35,056 bases of DNA from Batkoa obscura. Its lineage: Eukaryota; Entomophthoromycota; Entomophthoromycetes; Entomophthorales; Batkoaceae. Under the pieces are notes generated by a model. It saw nothing but the letters and a program-made list of their open reading frames with translations, did no database searches and was not told the DNA's origin. The number at the start of each line of letters is the position of its first letter. Positions within the stretch are counted from its first letter, which is position 1. This document shows positions 1-10,888 of the stretch, piece after piece. Where the stretch lies: contig JASVEC010000182.1 in assembly GCA_030770535.1 (NCBI GenBank), positions 1-35,056 of the forward strand, read 5' to 3'. Made by a program: the position numbers and the translations under genes.

Positions 1-130
1 AAATTAATAAACATACCCCAACCAAAGCCAGAAAGAAAAGGAAAAAGTAATTGATTAGTAATTATAGTGAGGATAGTGGAGCCTATGCTAGGGGCTACTG
101 GTGGTGACTTATTTTTTTTTGAGCTGCATT
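1..130 (-). other. Possible partial membrane-protein ORF at left edge
   Basis: On the minus strand an open frame runs from about position 130 to the window edge. It reads through VAPSIGSTILTIITNQ and then LLFPFLSGFGWGMFIN, a hydrophobic, single-pass-like segment. An ATG at about 128-130 lies just upstream but is out of frame by one base across a run of nine adenines. The layout recalls small fungal mitochondrial outer-membrane proteins such as Mim1, which also carry a Leu-Pro-Phe, Gly-rich membrane segment; that is a weak resemblance, not an identification. The frame is short and truncated by the window, so it may be chance. Confidence 0.25.
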
Positions 131-629
131 TCGTTTTAAGATTGAAATTATAAAAAAATTAAAGATTAATTTTGAAAAATAGAAATTTTAGAAGCTATTT
201 TTTTTGGTTAGCAATTAAAACGAAAATCAAAAGATCAAGTTTATCTCTAAAAACTTAGTTATAAGTTTAATAATATTAGTAGATATAGCTTTATGTAAAT
301 GTATAAAAATGATATTATGAAATTCGTTTTAAGCAATGTGTTTTCATGTATATATAGTGTATTATTATTAATAGGATGCATCTAAAGAACGATTAAAATA
401 TTAAATATTATTGTAATATCTTGAACTAAAATTTATACTTGGCTTTAATTTTCAATATGACAAATAACGGTTAATAATTAAATAAAAAGCAATCCATTAT
501 TTACATATAAAGAAACCTACTATATTTACTTTTTAAACAACTTTAAAAAATTCCGCATTCAAAAATTAAAAATTAAAGTATTCATCATATAACGTATTAT
601 TATCAAAAAATATCTTTTTACTTAATCAC
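131..629. other. AT-rich intergenic stretch
   Basis: I see no open frame with protein-like composition, no repeat shared with the rest of the window and no RNA gene here. It lies downstream of the MPC1 stop and presumably includes its 3' untranslated region. Confidence 0.6.
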
Positions 630-667
630 CTATTGTCCCTTCCCTTTCTCTAATCCAGCAGGTGAAT

Positions 668-1393
668 CTACCTTCTTATTGATATCTTCAAATCCAACGG
701 TGGTGTTAATGTTTTCTTTGCTTTTTCGCCAAGATAATGATAATCTACAAATCGATAAGCTTGAGTTAATTGGGTTACTTCATTGGTGGCATGGCAAGCA
801 AATAACAACATATTTCTTGGTTCGACCATCCATGCAAAACGCATAAAGACGGCGGAGTAAAGGCAAAGGGCTAGAGAAAAGGAGATGAGTTAGCTATATT
901 GAGTTACCAACTTGTTCTTAATCGAACAAAATAAAGCAAATACAAATTAAAATTAAAAATAGCTAGTTTGATAGGTGATAGAGTTGATAGAGTTAATAAA
1001 GAGTTCAGTAAAATTTAACACTTACCTGTAGTCATTTTACCAGAGATTAATTCCGGGTCTTTATTTAAATCATTTATAGCAGCAATTGGAATACCCCAGT
1101 TAGCGACTAAAAAATAAAACTTAGTAGATAACTTTTGTTGTTGAGGATCATGGACTTACCAGGTCCCCAAAAATGCTATTTAAGGTTTTAAAAAAATAAA
1201 ATAATAAGTTTATGTTTTTTATAAAAGAATACATGTTCTACTTACAGTACTAAAGGTAAAGATTAATTATGAATAAGAATGGATATCAGTATTATTAATG
1301 GTTTATTTACCTGCATAAATACTCACGAAATTCTTTGGATTTTACTTTAGTCATTAATCTTTGAGTTATCGAATTGCTGGCTGGCCCACTCAT
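668..1393 (-). CDS. MPC1: Mitochondrial pyruvate carrier subunit 1, five exons with a 4-nt micro-exon
   Basis: Inner-mitochondrial-membrane subunit that pairs with MPC2/3 to import pyruvate. Exons on the minus strand: 1311-1393, 1246-1249, 1160-1175, 1026-1106, 668-870, giving 128 residues; the family is usually about 105-130. The protein starts [13 protein letters not shown], then [40 protein letters not shown] and [40 protein letters not shown]. These blocks are diagnostic of MPC1. The motif STHFWGP is assembled across two tiny exons (4 and 16 nt), each flanked by GTAAGT-type donors and AG acceptors. The last exon as written ends after about 17 non-family residues. A second frame, one base offset at a run of five adenines near 708-712, stays open to a stop at 630-632 and looks equally protein-like, so the C-terminus is uncertain. 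Divergent from the TFIIIC-like gene. Confidence 0.93.
1246..1249 (-). other. MPC1: 4-nt micro-exon of MPC1
   Basis: Reading the minus strand, an acceptor ending CCTTTAG is followed by TACT and then the donor GTAAGTAG. Joining exon 1 (ending TGC AG) to TACT and then to CATTTTTGGGGACCTG gives C-S-T-H-F-W-G-P, the invariant family motif, in frame. The flanking introns are 61 nt (1250-1310) and 70 nt (1176-1245). Without these four bases the frame is lost and the Ser-Thr is missing. Confidence 0.88.
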
Positions 1394-1776
1394 TTTTTTA
1401 ATTTTTTATAAAAGAATATAAATGAAAAATTGATAAGAGTTTTGAAGTTTATTTTTTTTGGTGCTTAATTTTGTCCCTGAAAAAATAAAGATGAGTGAAA
1501 TCGGAAAGTTAATAGAGGGAAAGATAACATAAAGGCAATAGTATAGGAACTATAAATTTATTATAAAGGTTAATATATACTCTAATTATTAACCAAAATC
1601 ATTATTTAGTTTTACTATATTCCACATTGAATTCAAGTTAACACTTCTTTATCTATTGTAAATTCCTTCTAAACCATAGCTAATCTCCAACCAATAAAAA
1701 CATTGACATTATTTAGAGTGTCATTAACTTTTTTTTGAAAAGTGTCATAAGCTCCTTTTTTCAAAGCAATCTTTAA
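1394..1776. promoter_or_regulatory. Shared divergent promoter region, MPC1 and TFIIIC-like gene
   Basis: This 383-bp stretch separates the start codons of two divergent genes and so must hold both promoters. It is AT-rich with long T runs; I can name no specific factor site. Confidence 0.5.
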
Positions 1777-4141
1777 ATGGCACGTAAAAATCCTCCCAGG
1801 AAAGCAAAGACTTCCAATAACTATGTTTTTACTACCAATGAAGATGGGGAAGTCATTTTAGGAAAAGGTAAAGGGAATAGTGAACAAGTGGATGGGGATG
1901 AGACTGTGGATGGGACAACAATGGAAGGGGAGACGGATGGAGTAGGTAAGGAGGATTGGGGATTAAATGAAAAAAAGTGTTAATATAGTATATAGATAAT
2001 GTATAATGACGAACAAGAGTTAACTGTTGTCAATAAAACTAGCAGAAAACCTAAAAAAGTTATTGTAAAGAAAAGTAAGCTTAGAGTTATTTATGTTATT
2101 TAATTAATATTTATATTTGATCAACAGCTACTGTAACAGATAAAAAGAGCTCGATCAAGGATTATTTTACAAAGAAAACAAAAGATACTGTAGTCAGTTG
2201 CAAAGAAATTGTTAATGATGTAAAAGAAGAATTGATAGAATCGCAAATTATAACAGATGAGTGTATTCAAAAGGTAATATTACTTTGAGCTTATTAGAAT
2301 AAATAGATGTTAAATTAAAATAAAGGAACAAGAATCCGGTTCAGAAACTATTACAACTAAAAAAAGAAAGGGTAAAAAAGAGACAAATACAGAATCAAAA
2401 AGAGGCAAAAAACAAACTAGAAAGAGAGATGAAAGCAGCGAAGAAGAGTATATAGATAATGGAATAGAAAGTGAAGAAAAATATATAGATAATGACGAAG
2501 TAGCTGAAGATGAAATAGATAAAGAAGAAGCGATAGTTAAAAAGAAAACCACAATGAATAGTAAAAAAATTAAGAGTAATTTTCCAACTACTAAAAAGAA
2601 TAAATTAAAACAAAAGATGCCAAAAACATTTGAACTTATTCAAAATAAAGAAGAAAGCGAGATAAGTGATCCTAAATTAGTTGACAGTATTTATTTTCGA
2701 AGAAGGGAATATGATGTTTTGGAAGTAAAAGAAGGAGAGTATGAGCAAATGTTTCAATCACATAATATTAAATTAAGAATCGAAGAAGAAAAGTATGAAC
2801 TGAAATCATATGATGGTATGGAAGTTAATGGGTACAAAATATTTAATATTAATTTGAGTAGTTATTGGATTGATTTTGACTATAGCGGGCAGTATTTAGC
2901 AGTAGCAGGTAGTTCAAAAGATAAGGGTAGTGAATTAAAGATGGAATTTAATTTTGATAATAAAAAAGGTTGGATCCAAATTTGGGACTTAAAGAAAATG
3001 AAGTTAATTATTAATATTCGGCATAATTTTAGTGTTTTGTTAAAGTTGAAGTGGTGGAATATCAATATGGATAAAATCAATATTGAAAATAGTATTAGTT
3101 TAGGTTGTTTGGTAGTTAATGGAGAAGATGGTAAAATAAGACTATTTGAAATACCAAAAATAAAAGAAGAAGAAGAAATTATGCATATTGAACTAACGGA
3201 TGAGTCAAAAAATATTATAGGAATTTTAAAACACCCAGAAATTTTATATAATAATTTTGAACTGTTCAGTAATAACCTTTTAATAGCTATTAGTTTACAA
3301 GGGAACATTATCAATTATGATTTGACAGACTGCATTTTAAATCAAAACAATATTAATAAAATACCAAAGTTTATTGCCCAACCTCATCATTCCCCAATCT
3401 CCTACATTACTTTATTATGCAATAAATACCTATTCACATTTTCATACGATGGCAAAGCAATGATTCAATCACTTAATGATTATGAAAAGAAATTTAAATT
3501 ACATACATCAAGAACAGCACCCAACAATGCTACTACTATTGTTTATGACAATCAACAGTATGTCTTATTTTCAGATCAACAAGGAGGTATAAAATGGCTA
3601 CATTTTATGGATTTAGATTTAAGCTGTAAATTATATAAATGTAACACATATCCAAAATCACCAGCGGTTAAGTATTTAGCTAGTCAATATCATCATTTAA
3701 CGGCCACAACTACATTTCAAGGCACGCTGGATTTGTTTATGTGTTGGGGTATGAATACTAGGGGAGATAGGGTAAGTCGAAGCTTTGATTTTTTAATAGT
3801 TAATTGATCTTATTTTTTAATTTTGTTTTAGGCATTTTCAGAGGTAAGTATAGTGAAAGTGGAACAAGAAGACGAAAACGAAGAGTTACAGTTATCCTTA
3901 TTAAAAGAGATACCTAAGGTAAAATGACATAGTTTTAATATTATTTATTTGTTTATTTATTTGTTAGGATTTATTAAAAAATGAAAAATATCATTTAAAA
4001 TTATTAAAAAATACTCAACCCCATTTTTTAACTAAGTTATATTTTAATACTGTTATATGGTGTCAGAATAAAAATAAGCCATTTTTAGTTGCTACTACAA
4101 CTAATAATGGTCTGTTGATAGTAAAGGATTTGAAAGAGTGA
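1777..4141 (+). CDS. TFIIIC-type WD-repeat protein (GTF3C2/Tfc6-like), six exons
   Basis: Likely subunit of TFIIIC, which binds the B-box of tRNA genes and recruits TFIIIB for RNA polymerase III. Exons: 1777-1941, 1996-2074, 2128-2273, 2326-3771, 3832-3918, 3968-4141, summing to 699 codons in one frame. The first ~280 residues are lysine- and acid-rich and disordered, with two copies of a YIDN element and a segment SSIKDYFTKK. From about residue 300 the protein is a WD-type propeller: YLAVAGSS, IQIWDLKK, CLVVNGEDGKIRLFE, LFTFSYDGKA, FSDQQGGIKWL, TTFQGTLDLF. N-terminal disorder plus a divergent propeller carrying G-x-I-R-L-F-E and SYDG-type blades is the Tfc6/GTF3C2 layout. The first junction is the weakest: the phase-correct donor is GTAGGT at 1942, while a better-looking GTAAGG lies four bases on but breaks the frame. 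A second possible start is the ATG at 1999. Other WD proteins cannot be excluded. Confidence 0.6.
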
Positions 4142-4385
4142 AAATAAGAAATATATAATATATAGGTTTTATAGAACTTTTCAATTTAATTTATAAATAA
4201 GAAATTAAACATGTATAAATAAATTAAAGCTTAATATTGAATATTTTTTTGATATTTTACTAATTTTATAAATGAAAGATAAACAAAAAATAATACTTTT
4301 TTTAATTTGAACTTGAGTGTATAAAATTATTAAATTGTATCAAAGCCAATCTAAAAAAAATTATTAACAACTTTAGAACTTTATG
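4142..4385. other. Intergenic, nothing seen
   Basis: AT-rich 3' flank of the TFIIIC-like gene, leading into the decayed regulator gene. No coding signal or repeat is visible. Confidence 0.5.
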
Positions 4386-5438
4386 ATTTTATAGATTGAA
4401 TACTCTATCATTATAATTATAGAATACTAAGAAAGCAAAAAATCGAAGAGAAATGTAGTATTCCAGCTTTAAATTAGAACTATGGAGGATAAAGGATTGA
4501 ATCTTATTTTCTAAAACATGAATATCTTTTGGTCTATCGCTTATACATTTAGAAAGTAAAGACTCTTTGTTATCATACAGTGTTAAACATTTAATATTAT
4601 AATTGACCAAGTAAAATGATGAATAATTTTAATATGATCAATAAGTATGCTAATACCAATATAAAATTGCTCATTCGATATTCCTTCCTTGATCATTTCA
4701 AATTTAAAGTTATTTTGGTGCTACGATTTAATAAAATTTTTTAATGAATGAATAATTTCTGATACTTTTGAGTTGTTTATGTTTGATGAATTAATGTGCA
4801 ATACACAGTCAAAAAGGTGCTTAAAGAACACACCACATTTGTAGCAATAGTTAGAATAAGTTAACAAGGTTATTTCAATTGCTAATTTAGCTGCTTTATT
4901 CTCACTTAATTTTAATATTGTATTCTCCCTTTTCCATAAGTCGTGAGTATTAAATTGTAAGTTAATATAAGGGTCACCAATAGAAACTAAAAGTACTGCT
5001 ACTGAATAACACTACTTTCTTTCGCTGTTATTTTTATAATCTAAGTGTAAACCTAATAACATGGGGATGTGTTTTTTTGTTTAAGAATTTTACTATAATC
5101 TTTCCACTCAGATAGCGCTTAAAAAAAGGAAAAATAATGAAACTAAAAAAAACAGCCTCATATGGAATAGCTATATAGATTAGAAAAGTAATAAGATAGA
5201 GTGCTAAGATACTTCCTTTTAATTCATTTAATAACGTCATGATTAATTGAATAGCACTTAAAGTAATCTTTGATTGATTTGGTTTGAGATATTGCAGTAG
5301 TTTATCTTTCAAAAATGTTTTCAAATCTGACAACCTATTATTACAACCAATATGGTTTAAACCAACTAACATGATAGGGCAGATCAACATGTTATCTCTT
5401 CTTTTGTCTATAAATTGATTATAAGTAAATAATAGCAA
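4386..5438 (-). pseudogene. Decayed MHR-type fungal regulator interrupted by a MITE
   Basis: Reading the minus strand from 5438 downward, protein-like frames follow one another: KTFLKDKLLQYLKPNQSK and LNELKGSILALYLITFLIYI, then MITE copy 1 (5060-5164). Next come a ~95-codon open stretch (about 5008-4724) with LLVSIGDPYINLQ, WKRENTILKLSENKAAKL and LTYSNYCYKCG, and further pieces ending KDIHVLENKIQSFILH near 4470. In-frame stops lie at about 5017-5019 and 4721-4723, with a frame change near 4610. The order (small hydrophobic helices, a basic helix, LxYSxYxxxxG, then a late ELExxLxxWxx-like helix) resembles the middle homology region of fungal zinc-cluster regulators, the class found intact at 11.7-20.5 kb. 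Similarity to those three genes is too low to call it a recent copy. Dead by stops and insertion. Confidence 0.5.
5060..5164 (-). mobile_element. MITE copy 1
   Basis: Begins CATGGGGATGT, contains TTTAAGAATTTTACTA and CACTCAGATAGCGCTT, and ends in degraded AGCCTCATA. It sits inside the decayed regulator gene. Strand here means orientation: plus copies end in AAATACATCCCCATA. Confidence 0.85.
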
Positions 5439-5440
5439 TA

Positions 5441-5545
5441 ATATGTGAGTGTTTTTTTGGCTTCACTACTTTTTCTATTTTTAAGCACTAATTGAGCAGA
5501 AAAATTATTAGTAAAATTCTTAAACACAAAAATACATCCCCATAT
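5441..5545 (+). mobile_element. MITE copy 2
   Basis: Begins ATATGTGAGTGTTTTTTT and ends AAATACATCCCCATAT. The core reads AAGCACTAATTGAGCAG, with both CpG sites of the consensus core AAGCGCTATTTGAGCGG changed. It abuts the 5' limit of the decayed regulator frame. Confidence 0.88.
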
Positions 5546-5730
5546 GTTTTGTTTTGTACTTTTACAGGATATGATCAATACAATAAGTAGCTATAAGAAT
5601 ATATAGTTGCTTTTTGAATATAGCCATGGCAACAAAATTACCTATGGTGTATTACTTACCAGCTTTTTTGTTTAAACCTAAGACTGAATTTTATTATATT
5701 TGATTCTTCAAATAGAACAGAACATCAAAA

Positions 5731-5830
5731 AATGGGGATGTTTTTTTTGTTTAAGAATTTTACCAATAATTTTTCCATTCAAATAGTGCTTAAAAATAGA
5801 AAAGTAATGAAGCCAAAAAAACACCCACAA
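5731..5830 (-). mobile_element. MITE copy 3
   Basis: Begins AATGGGGATGTTTTTT, contains TTTAAGAATTTTACCAA and ATAGTGCTT, and ends ACACCCACAAAT. The right terminus is degraded. Confidence 0.85.
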
Positions 5831-6214
5831 ATATTGCTTTCATTTAACTTTAAGTAACACTATGAATTTCATTTAGAACTTAACTTTGAGTAGGATTTTA
5901 AACTTGCCCATATTATAAGAAAAGTTTTATCATTTTATGCTAATAACAATAAATTAATATTACAGAGCCTTTTAACTTATTGCGAATAATAAAAGTTTTA
6001 AAAAAAATTAAAAAAAGTTTTTATTTTAATATAATTATAATAATACGCCAGATGATATTAAATTTTTTTAGTAAAACAAAAATAGAAGAAAAAAGTATAA
6101 GCGGGAGAATGCCATGCTCAACTCAGTACATTTTCTTATACTTTTTCAAGCCTCAACATTATCCATAGTCTCCTCCCTTATTAGTTAAATAATTAATAAA
6201 CTTCAGCTTTAAAT
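5831..6214. other. Intergenic, nothing seen
   Basis: AT-rich DNA downstream of the transporter stop codon. A 62-codon frame on the plus strand is made of Ile/Lys/Phe homopolymer-like runs and has no family features, so I do not count it. Confidence 0.5.
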
Positions 6215-8266
6215 TCAGTTCCTCCTTTGGAATGAACTAGCGGTAGGCGACATTTCCGTAGGTGACATCGTTGCTCCTGTATTATCCATCTGCTCTGGCT
6301 CCTCATTTATGACTATGATATTCTTTCCTCTAGCATATTTAGGATTTACTGCCCCATCTATTGAAAACTGTGACAATGGTCTACTTGGATTTGATTTGGA
6401 CCTCAATCTTGTTCTAATAGTAGGATTAGATACTGTACGTATCAAATTTTTCATTAAAGAATTTGGACTATTTTCTTGCACTCTATTCCCAACTTCTTCC
6501 ATGTCCCCAACACTACCTGAATCCATTCCCACCGTTGAATTACTTGCTAATCCGCACCCAGGAGACAATCCAGGTAAAGCATCATTATTAAATTTAGTAA
6601 TTGAAGGTTTTCTATATAAACTTGAAGCTTCCAACTGCTCATCTGTAAACAAAGTTCGCTTTTTTAAATGATCGTCTTTTTCTGGGTGGATTAAGTTGCT
6701 CAATTTAACTAACATAGATTTTCCTGAATCCACTGTCATGGTAGAAGTTCGTGATGCTTGAGGTCGTATAGTACGTTGGATGTGAACTGGTAAGCTAGAA
6801 TTTTTTGGATGTGGGGTAGGCATACGATTAGAATCTACTTTAATGCTTTCCGTACCTTCTAAATTTTCTGGTGAGGTTAATGTATAACTTGTATGTGTAC
6901 TTGGATCATTTTCATTTCTTATAATGTTTGCTGTTAAGTTACTGATTGTACCTGTTGGTCTAGAGGAATTGTTGCTATTATTATTGTTTTCTTCTATTTG
7001 ACTTTCATTAATGTTGATTGCTTTTTCTTTCATTTCAGGTTCTTCTAAAGCTAATGTTTCATACATTCTAGAAGTTTGTAAAATAATAACTCCGCCACAG
7101 ATGCAAAAGAAAGCTAAAATAAGGGTAACAATAGAGATTGGAGAAGCGGCAAAGCCTTTATATAAGATAGCTGAGGATACAATCGTAGCTGTTGTAAATG
7201 TAACATAATACATTGGGGTGATTTCTGCTGTTACAAACTCGTTTAATGCTTTATTTAAATAATTGATCTGTGTTATGATGGTCAATACTACAAATACTAT
7301 CAGTAAATAAATAAACCAATGTGTAAATTGATTATCTCCTGAAATTGAGGTAATGATGGCACTACCTACTGCTTGCAATGTAACTACAGATAATGAACCA
7401 ATAAAAGAGCAGATAGAAATATAAATAATGGGATGTTTTTTGCCATATTTTGGGGCCATTCTATAAGCTAAAAATATAGATATTAGGATCACTAAAATAG
7501 TGTATGTTAAAAAGCCTAAATTTTAAATATGTTAATGTCTTATTAAAAGTAAAATTTATAATTTAGTTTTACCCGGAGAAATAGCAAGCTCCATAAACTG
7601 GTCGATTTTACCAGGGGCACTTTGCTCTGGTGCATGAAGTACTACAATTACGGATCCTAATAAACAAATGATACATCCAATTTTACCATGGAAATTAAGT
7701 CTTTCTTTCAAAAACACAGAAGATAGAACAGCACTAAAACAAGCCTTGTCATTCATTATTCATATTGTTAATATTTTATATCAATACCTAACAACTACAC
7801 TTAAAGCACCTAATGGAGTAACTAAAACAGCCGGTGCTAATATATAAGCTACAAAGTTGGTAACTTCACCTAAAGCCACTAATAAAAGGAGTAAGTATTT
7901 GGCTTGCAGTAATGATTTATTAAATTACTTACTCAATATCATACCAGCCCACCACATGGTAGATTTTAGATAGCCATGACCGTCTTCTATTAATTAAAAG
8001 TATAAATATAGATGCTCAAAAAGTAATTATTTATAATCAAAACTTTATGATATAATGACAACCTACCTTCTCCTTCCACCCTTGAAGAGATTAATCCTTT
8101 TTTCTTTAAGATAAAACTTATACCAATTAATAAGCCTAAGAGCAAATGAATTAGTAACTGAATGATTGATGTAGCTTTGACTTGAATTACCCGATAATAC
8201 AGCTAAGATGATACCTACTGCACGATAGATTGGATCACCATTCACATCTATTTCAATACCTGCCAT
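6215..8266 (-). CDS. NIPA-type magnesium transporter, six exons
   Basis: Multi-pass membrane transporter of the NIPA/DUF803 family, which carries Mg2+ across plasma or endosomal membranes. Minus-strand exons: 8191-8266, 8067-8135, 7933-7986, 7788-7878, 7573-7733, 6215-7515, totalling 583 residues. Family signatures appear in order: LLIGISFILKKKGLI, MWWAGMIL, LGEVTNFVAYILAPAVLVTP, LGALSVVVSAVLSS, LNFHGKIGCIICLLGSVIVV, LHAPEQ, FLAYRMAPKYGKKHP. The later membrane helices follow: CSFIGSLSVVTLQAVG, FIYLLIVFVVLTIITQI, MYYVTFTTATIVSSAIL, TLILAFFCICGGVIIL. All five introns are 54-80 nt and phase-consistent. The start ATG is the first in exon 1 and matches the family's short N-terminus. After the last helix there is a ~270-residue hydrophilic Ser/Thr/Asn-rich tail, longer than in most family members and probably cytosolic and regulatory. 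The C-terminus faces the dead regulator. Confidence 0.93.
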
Positions 8267-10324
8267 TGTTTATTGTAAATTTGAAATTAAGTTGTGAAAA
8301 AATTAAGTTTATTTTTTTGATTGTTTAAAGTGGAAGAATGAGTAGTTGAATTGGAATTATAACGATTACAGGATAGAATTATATGATGGTAATGTATATA
8401 TTTTCTTTAAAGAAATAAATATAGCTTAATTAAAATTCAAAAGAGTAATACAAATAAAATATTAATAAAAAGGAAAAGAATAGGCTATTGAGAATAGATT
8501 TGAGTGGGGAGAATCAAAGTTTGAATTTTACAATTTGGTTAAATTACTAATCCTTCTAAAAGAAGCATGAATTCATTTTACAGGACAAAAATGAGCTCAT
8601 TTTTAATGGTGATATTACTAAATTTAGTGGGCTCAATATTTCTTTCATGCTTATCTTTTTGATTTTTTTTAGGGTAAACTTTAAGGATTGCTTGTTTTTT
8701 GTACACTGATTGATAAAAATTACGAAGAAAATGAAAGGCTCAATTATTAAGTTTCAATTAATGGAGCAAATTAAAAATTGATGAGCTCAAAAGCCGAAAT
8801 ATAATTGGTAAGTCTCATAATACCTAGCATAGCTGTTAGTAAGATTTTTTTTAAACAATTATGAGTTTAACCTGACGAGATTAATGGAAACTTCGGAACT
8901 ATTATTAAGGTAAGAGAGATATTGAATTGATTTAGAAATAATTAAACTATAATATGTTTATTTAAAAAAATCAATATACTAATTAAAGCGATAGTCAGTT
9001 CTATTATCAATTATTATAAATCAATAATATGGAAGAAATCAAACCCTTGTTCCATTCCTTGTGCCGTCGGGACAACCTAAAAAAACATTATTCTTGTTGA
9101 GCCAATCAAAAGGCTGACTGCGAATGGCATGTTTTTTGATTATAAATTTTTATAAAAATTTAATTTCAATATGATCGACATTCATCAATAGCTTAATTTT
9201 CATTATAGATTTTCATAGATTTTATTATTACAACTTAAAATTCTCCTTTTGGATAGTTGTTTTATATCTATTTAAATTTAACTGTGCAGCAGGGCTAATT
9301 GTTTATTTAAGCATAGATTTTTAGATTAAATTTCAATAAAGCCTAAGGACTTTAGGCTTTGGAAAACAATCAAATAAGTAGCAGCTAAAGAGCTTTTTTA
9401 AAAACTACATATTTGGGTGTTAAACAGCTATATATGCTACCTCTTTATCAATTTTGTTAATATTTTCAAAAGGATTTGAGCATTTGTAGTTTTGGTTTAT
9501 TAAATGTTATAACATAAGAGGGTAAACTTTCATTTATTTTTTAGTAGTAACTAGGAACTTGAAGAGTTTTATCAGACATATGTAAAAGTTATATACCGGC
9601 TATATTTGATTTGATTTTATGCCGAATATTATAAATTATATAGAGTTCAATACTCCTCGATTTTTTAAATTAATTTAATCCGATGATTTAAGATAAAATG
9701 GGTAAATTAATTTTGTTTTAAAAAATAAGTTTGAACTTTAACAAAAAATGTTAGAGAATATTATTTGTACTAAACTAACGATTTATAATAGTGTTATTTA
9801 AAGGTATTTTCTTAATATAAAAATTAAATAGCTATTTTAGAAATTGATGCATCTTTTAAAAAATAAATATAACAGTAGCTTAAGAATTGTTACAATATTT
9901 TATAAAGTTGTATTTTCTTTTTATTTTCTTACAGAAAACAAATTATCAGCTTATACTATTATTAAATAATATAAAACAAAAAAATTGTATAAATGTTTAT
10001 CTATATTTAGGTTTGGAAAGAAGTTCCTTTTAAAATACTAAAAATTCTAACACTATTGGATTATATGATATTTATTTAATAATCTTTTAATAACTTTATT
10101 TATTAATTTCAAAACCTTAGATAATATTCTTAGGGATACATTAAGTTTATTATTTTTATTAAATAAAAACAAAATAAAATAAGTACAAACTCCCTGTAGT
10201 CAGTAGCTGAGATAATAAATAGCTATATTAAATAATTTAAATTAGGGTTTTGAAAGTAATATCTGATGTAAAAGAATTTCAGTAAAGTTGAAATTCTATA
10301 CCTTTCAACCCAAATCAACTATAA
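8267..10324. other. Gene-poor AT-rich intergenic DNA
   Basis: No gene can be supported. A 23-codon frame at 8591-8662 (starting MSSFLMVILLNLVG) is signal-peptide-like but ends at once. A locally GC-richer patch at 9050-9130 reads on the minus strand as an isolated peptide including SQPFDWLNKNN and LGCPDGTRNGTRV; this may be a gene relic. The 5' region of the transporter gene lies at the left end. Confidence 0.5.
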
Positions 10325-10570
10325 TCATTCACCTCAGCTCATTCTCATTTGAAATACTTAAATTGGCTCTTTGCTTTCTTTTGTAGCCTTTTAACTATAC
10401 ATCATAGCCTTTATTCGTTGTTCTCGGATGCTAAACTAAGAAAAGTATCATTGCTAGCAAGTTACTATTTATCAGTCCAAGTACTTGCTTGGGTATCAAT
10501 TGCAAATTTTCTATCTTTGAAGTACGACTATGAGCAAGGATACTGTGAGGAGGTATTAGGCAAGTAAGAT
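10325..10570 (+). pseudogene. Relic of a multi-pass membrane protein gene
   Basis: An open frame of about 80 codons without any ATG encodes two hydrophobic segments, LNWLFAFFCSLLTIHH and VSLLASYYLSVQVLAW, joined by SLFSDAKLRK and followed by the hydrophilic EQGYCEEVLGK. It ends at TAA, or at a GTAAGA donor at about 10565. The spacing of two helices with a short basic loop could be a pair of helices from a seven-helix receptor or similar membrane protein. No further exons are recognisable on either side, so I read it as a fragment. Family unknown. Confidence 0.3.
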
Positions 10571-10888
10571 TAGAGAGTAGGATGGGTTATTTAAAGAAAA
10601 AAGCTTTGCTATCTTAATAGAGGGTTTATATATCGGGTAGGATTCAATTGACTCAATTTACAAATGAGCTTTGGATATATATTTTTACAGACCTTTTCAT
10701 AGATAATATTGTTATTCAATTGTTTTTTTAACAAATAAAGTCTTATATTAAACTATGAAACTATTTGAGCCCGTTATACTCTCTCTTAAAACAATCTTTT
10801 TACAAACATAGTATCAATAGTTTAAGAGTCAAACATTTAATTTAATGTAATAAATATTATTGTATATCTTTAATCTTTTGTTCACTGT
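10571..10888. other. Intergenic, nothing seen
   Basis: AT-rich flank between the membrane-protein relic and MITE copy 4, with no coding frame or repeat visible. Confidence 0.5.

Noticed and set aside
2880-3314. 144-codon minus-strand frame opposite the TFIIIC-like gene
   Set aside because: It is the antisense of a well-supported WD-repeat exon and has no features of its own.
3841-3918. GAG|GTAAGTATAG in the TFIIIC-like gene as another donor site
   Set aside because: The 87-nt exon that contains it stays in frame with both neighbours and is protein-like, so it is kept as coding; alternative use cannot be excluded.
5980-6168. 62-codon plus-strand frame
   Set aside because: Its composition is Ile/Lys/Phe runs expected from A/T homopolymers, with no motif and no splice context.
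9050-9130. GC-richer island reading SQPFDWLNKNN and GCPDGTRNGTRV on the minus strand
   Set aside because: It is too short and without splice context to call a gene; mentioned only as a possible relic in the intergenic entry.
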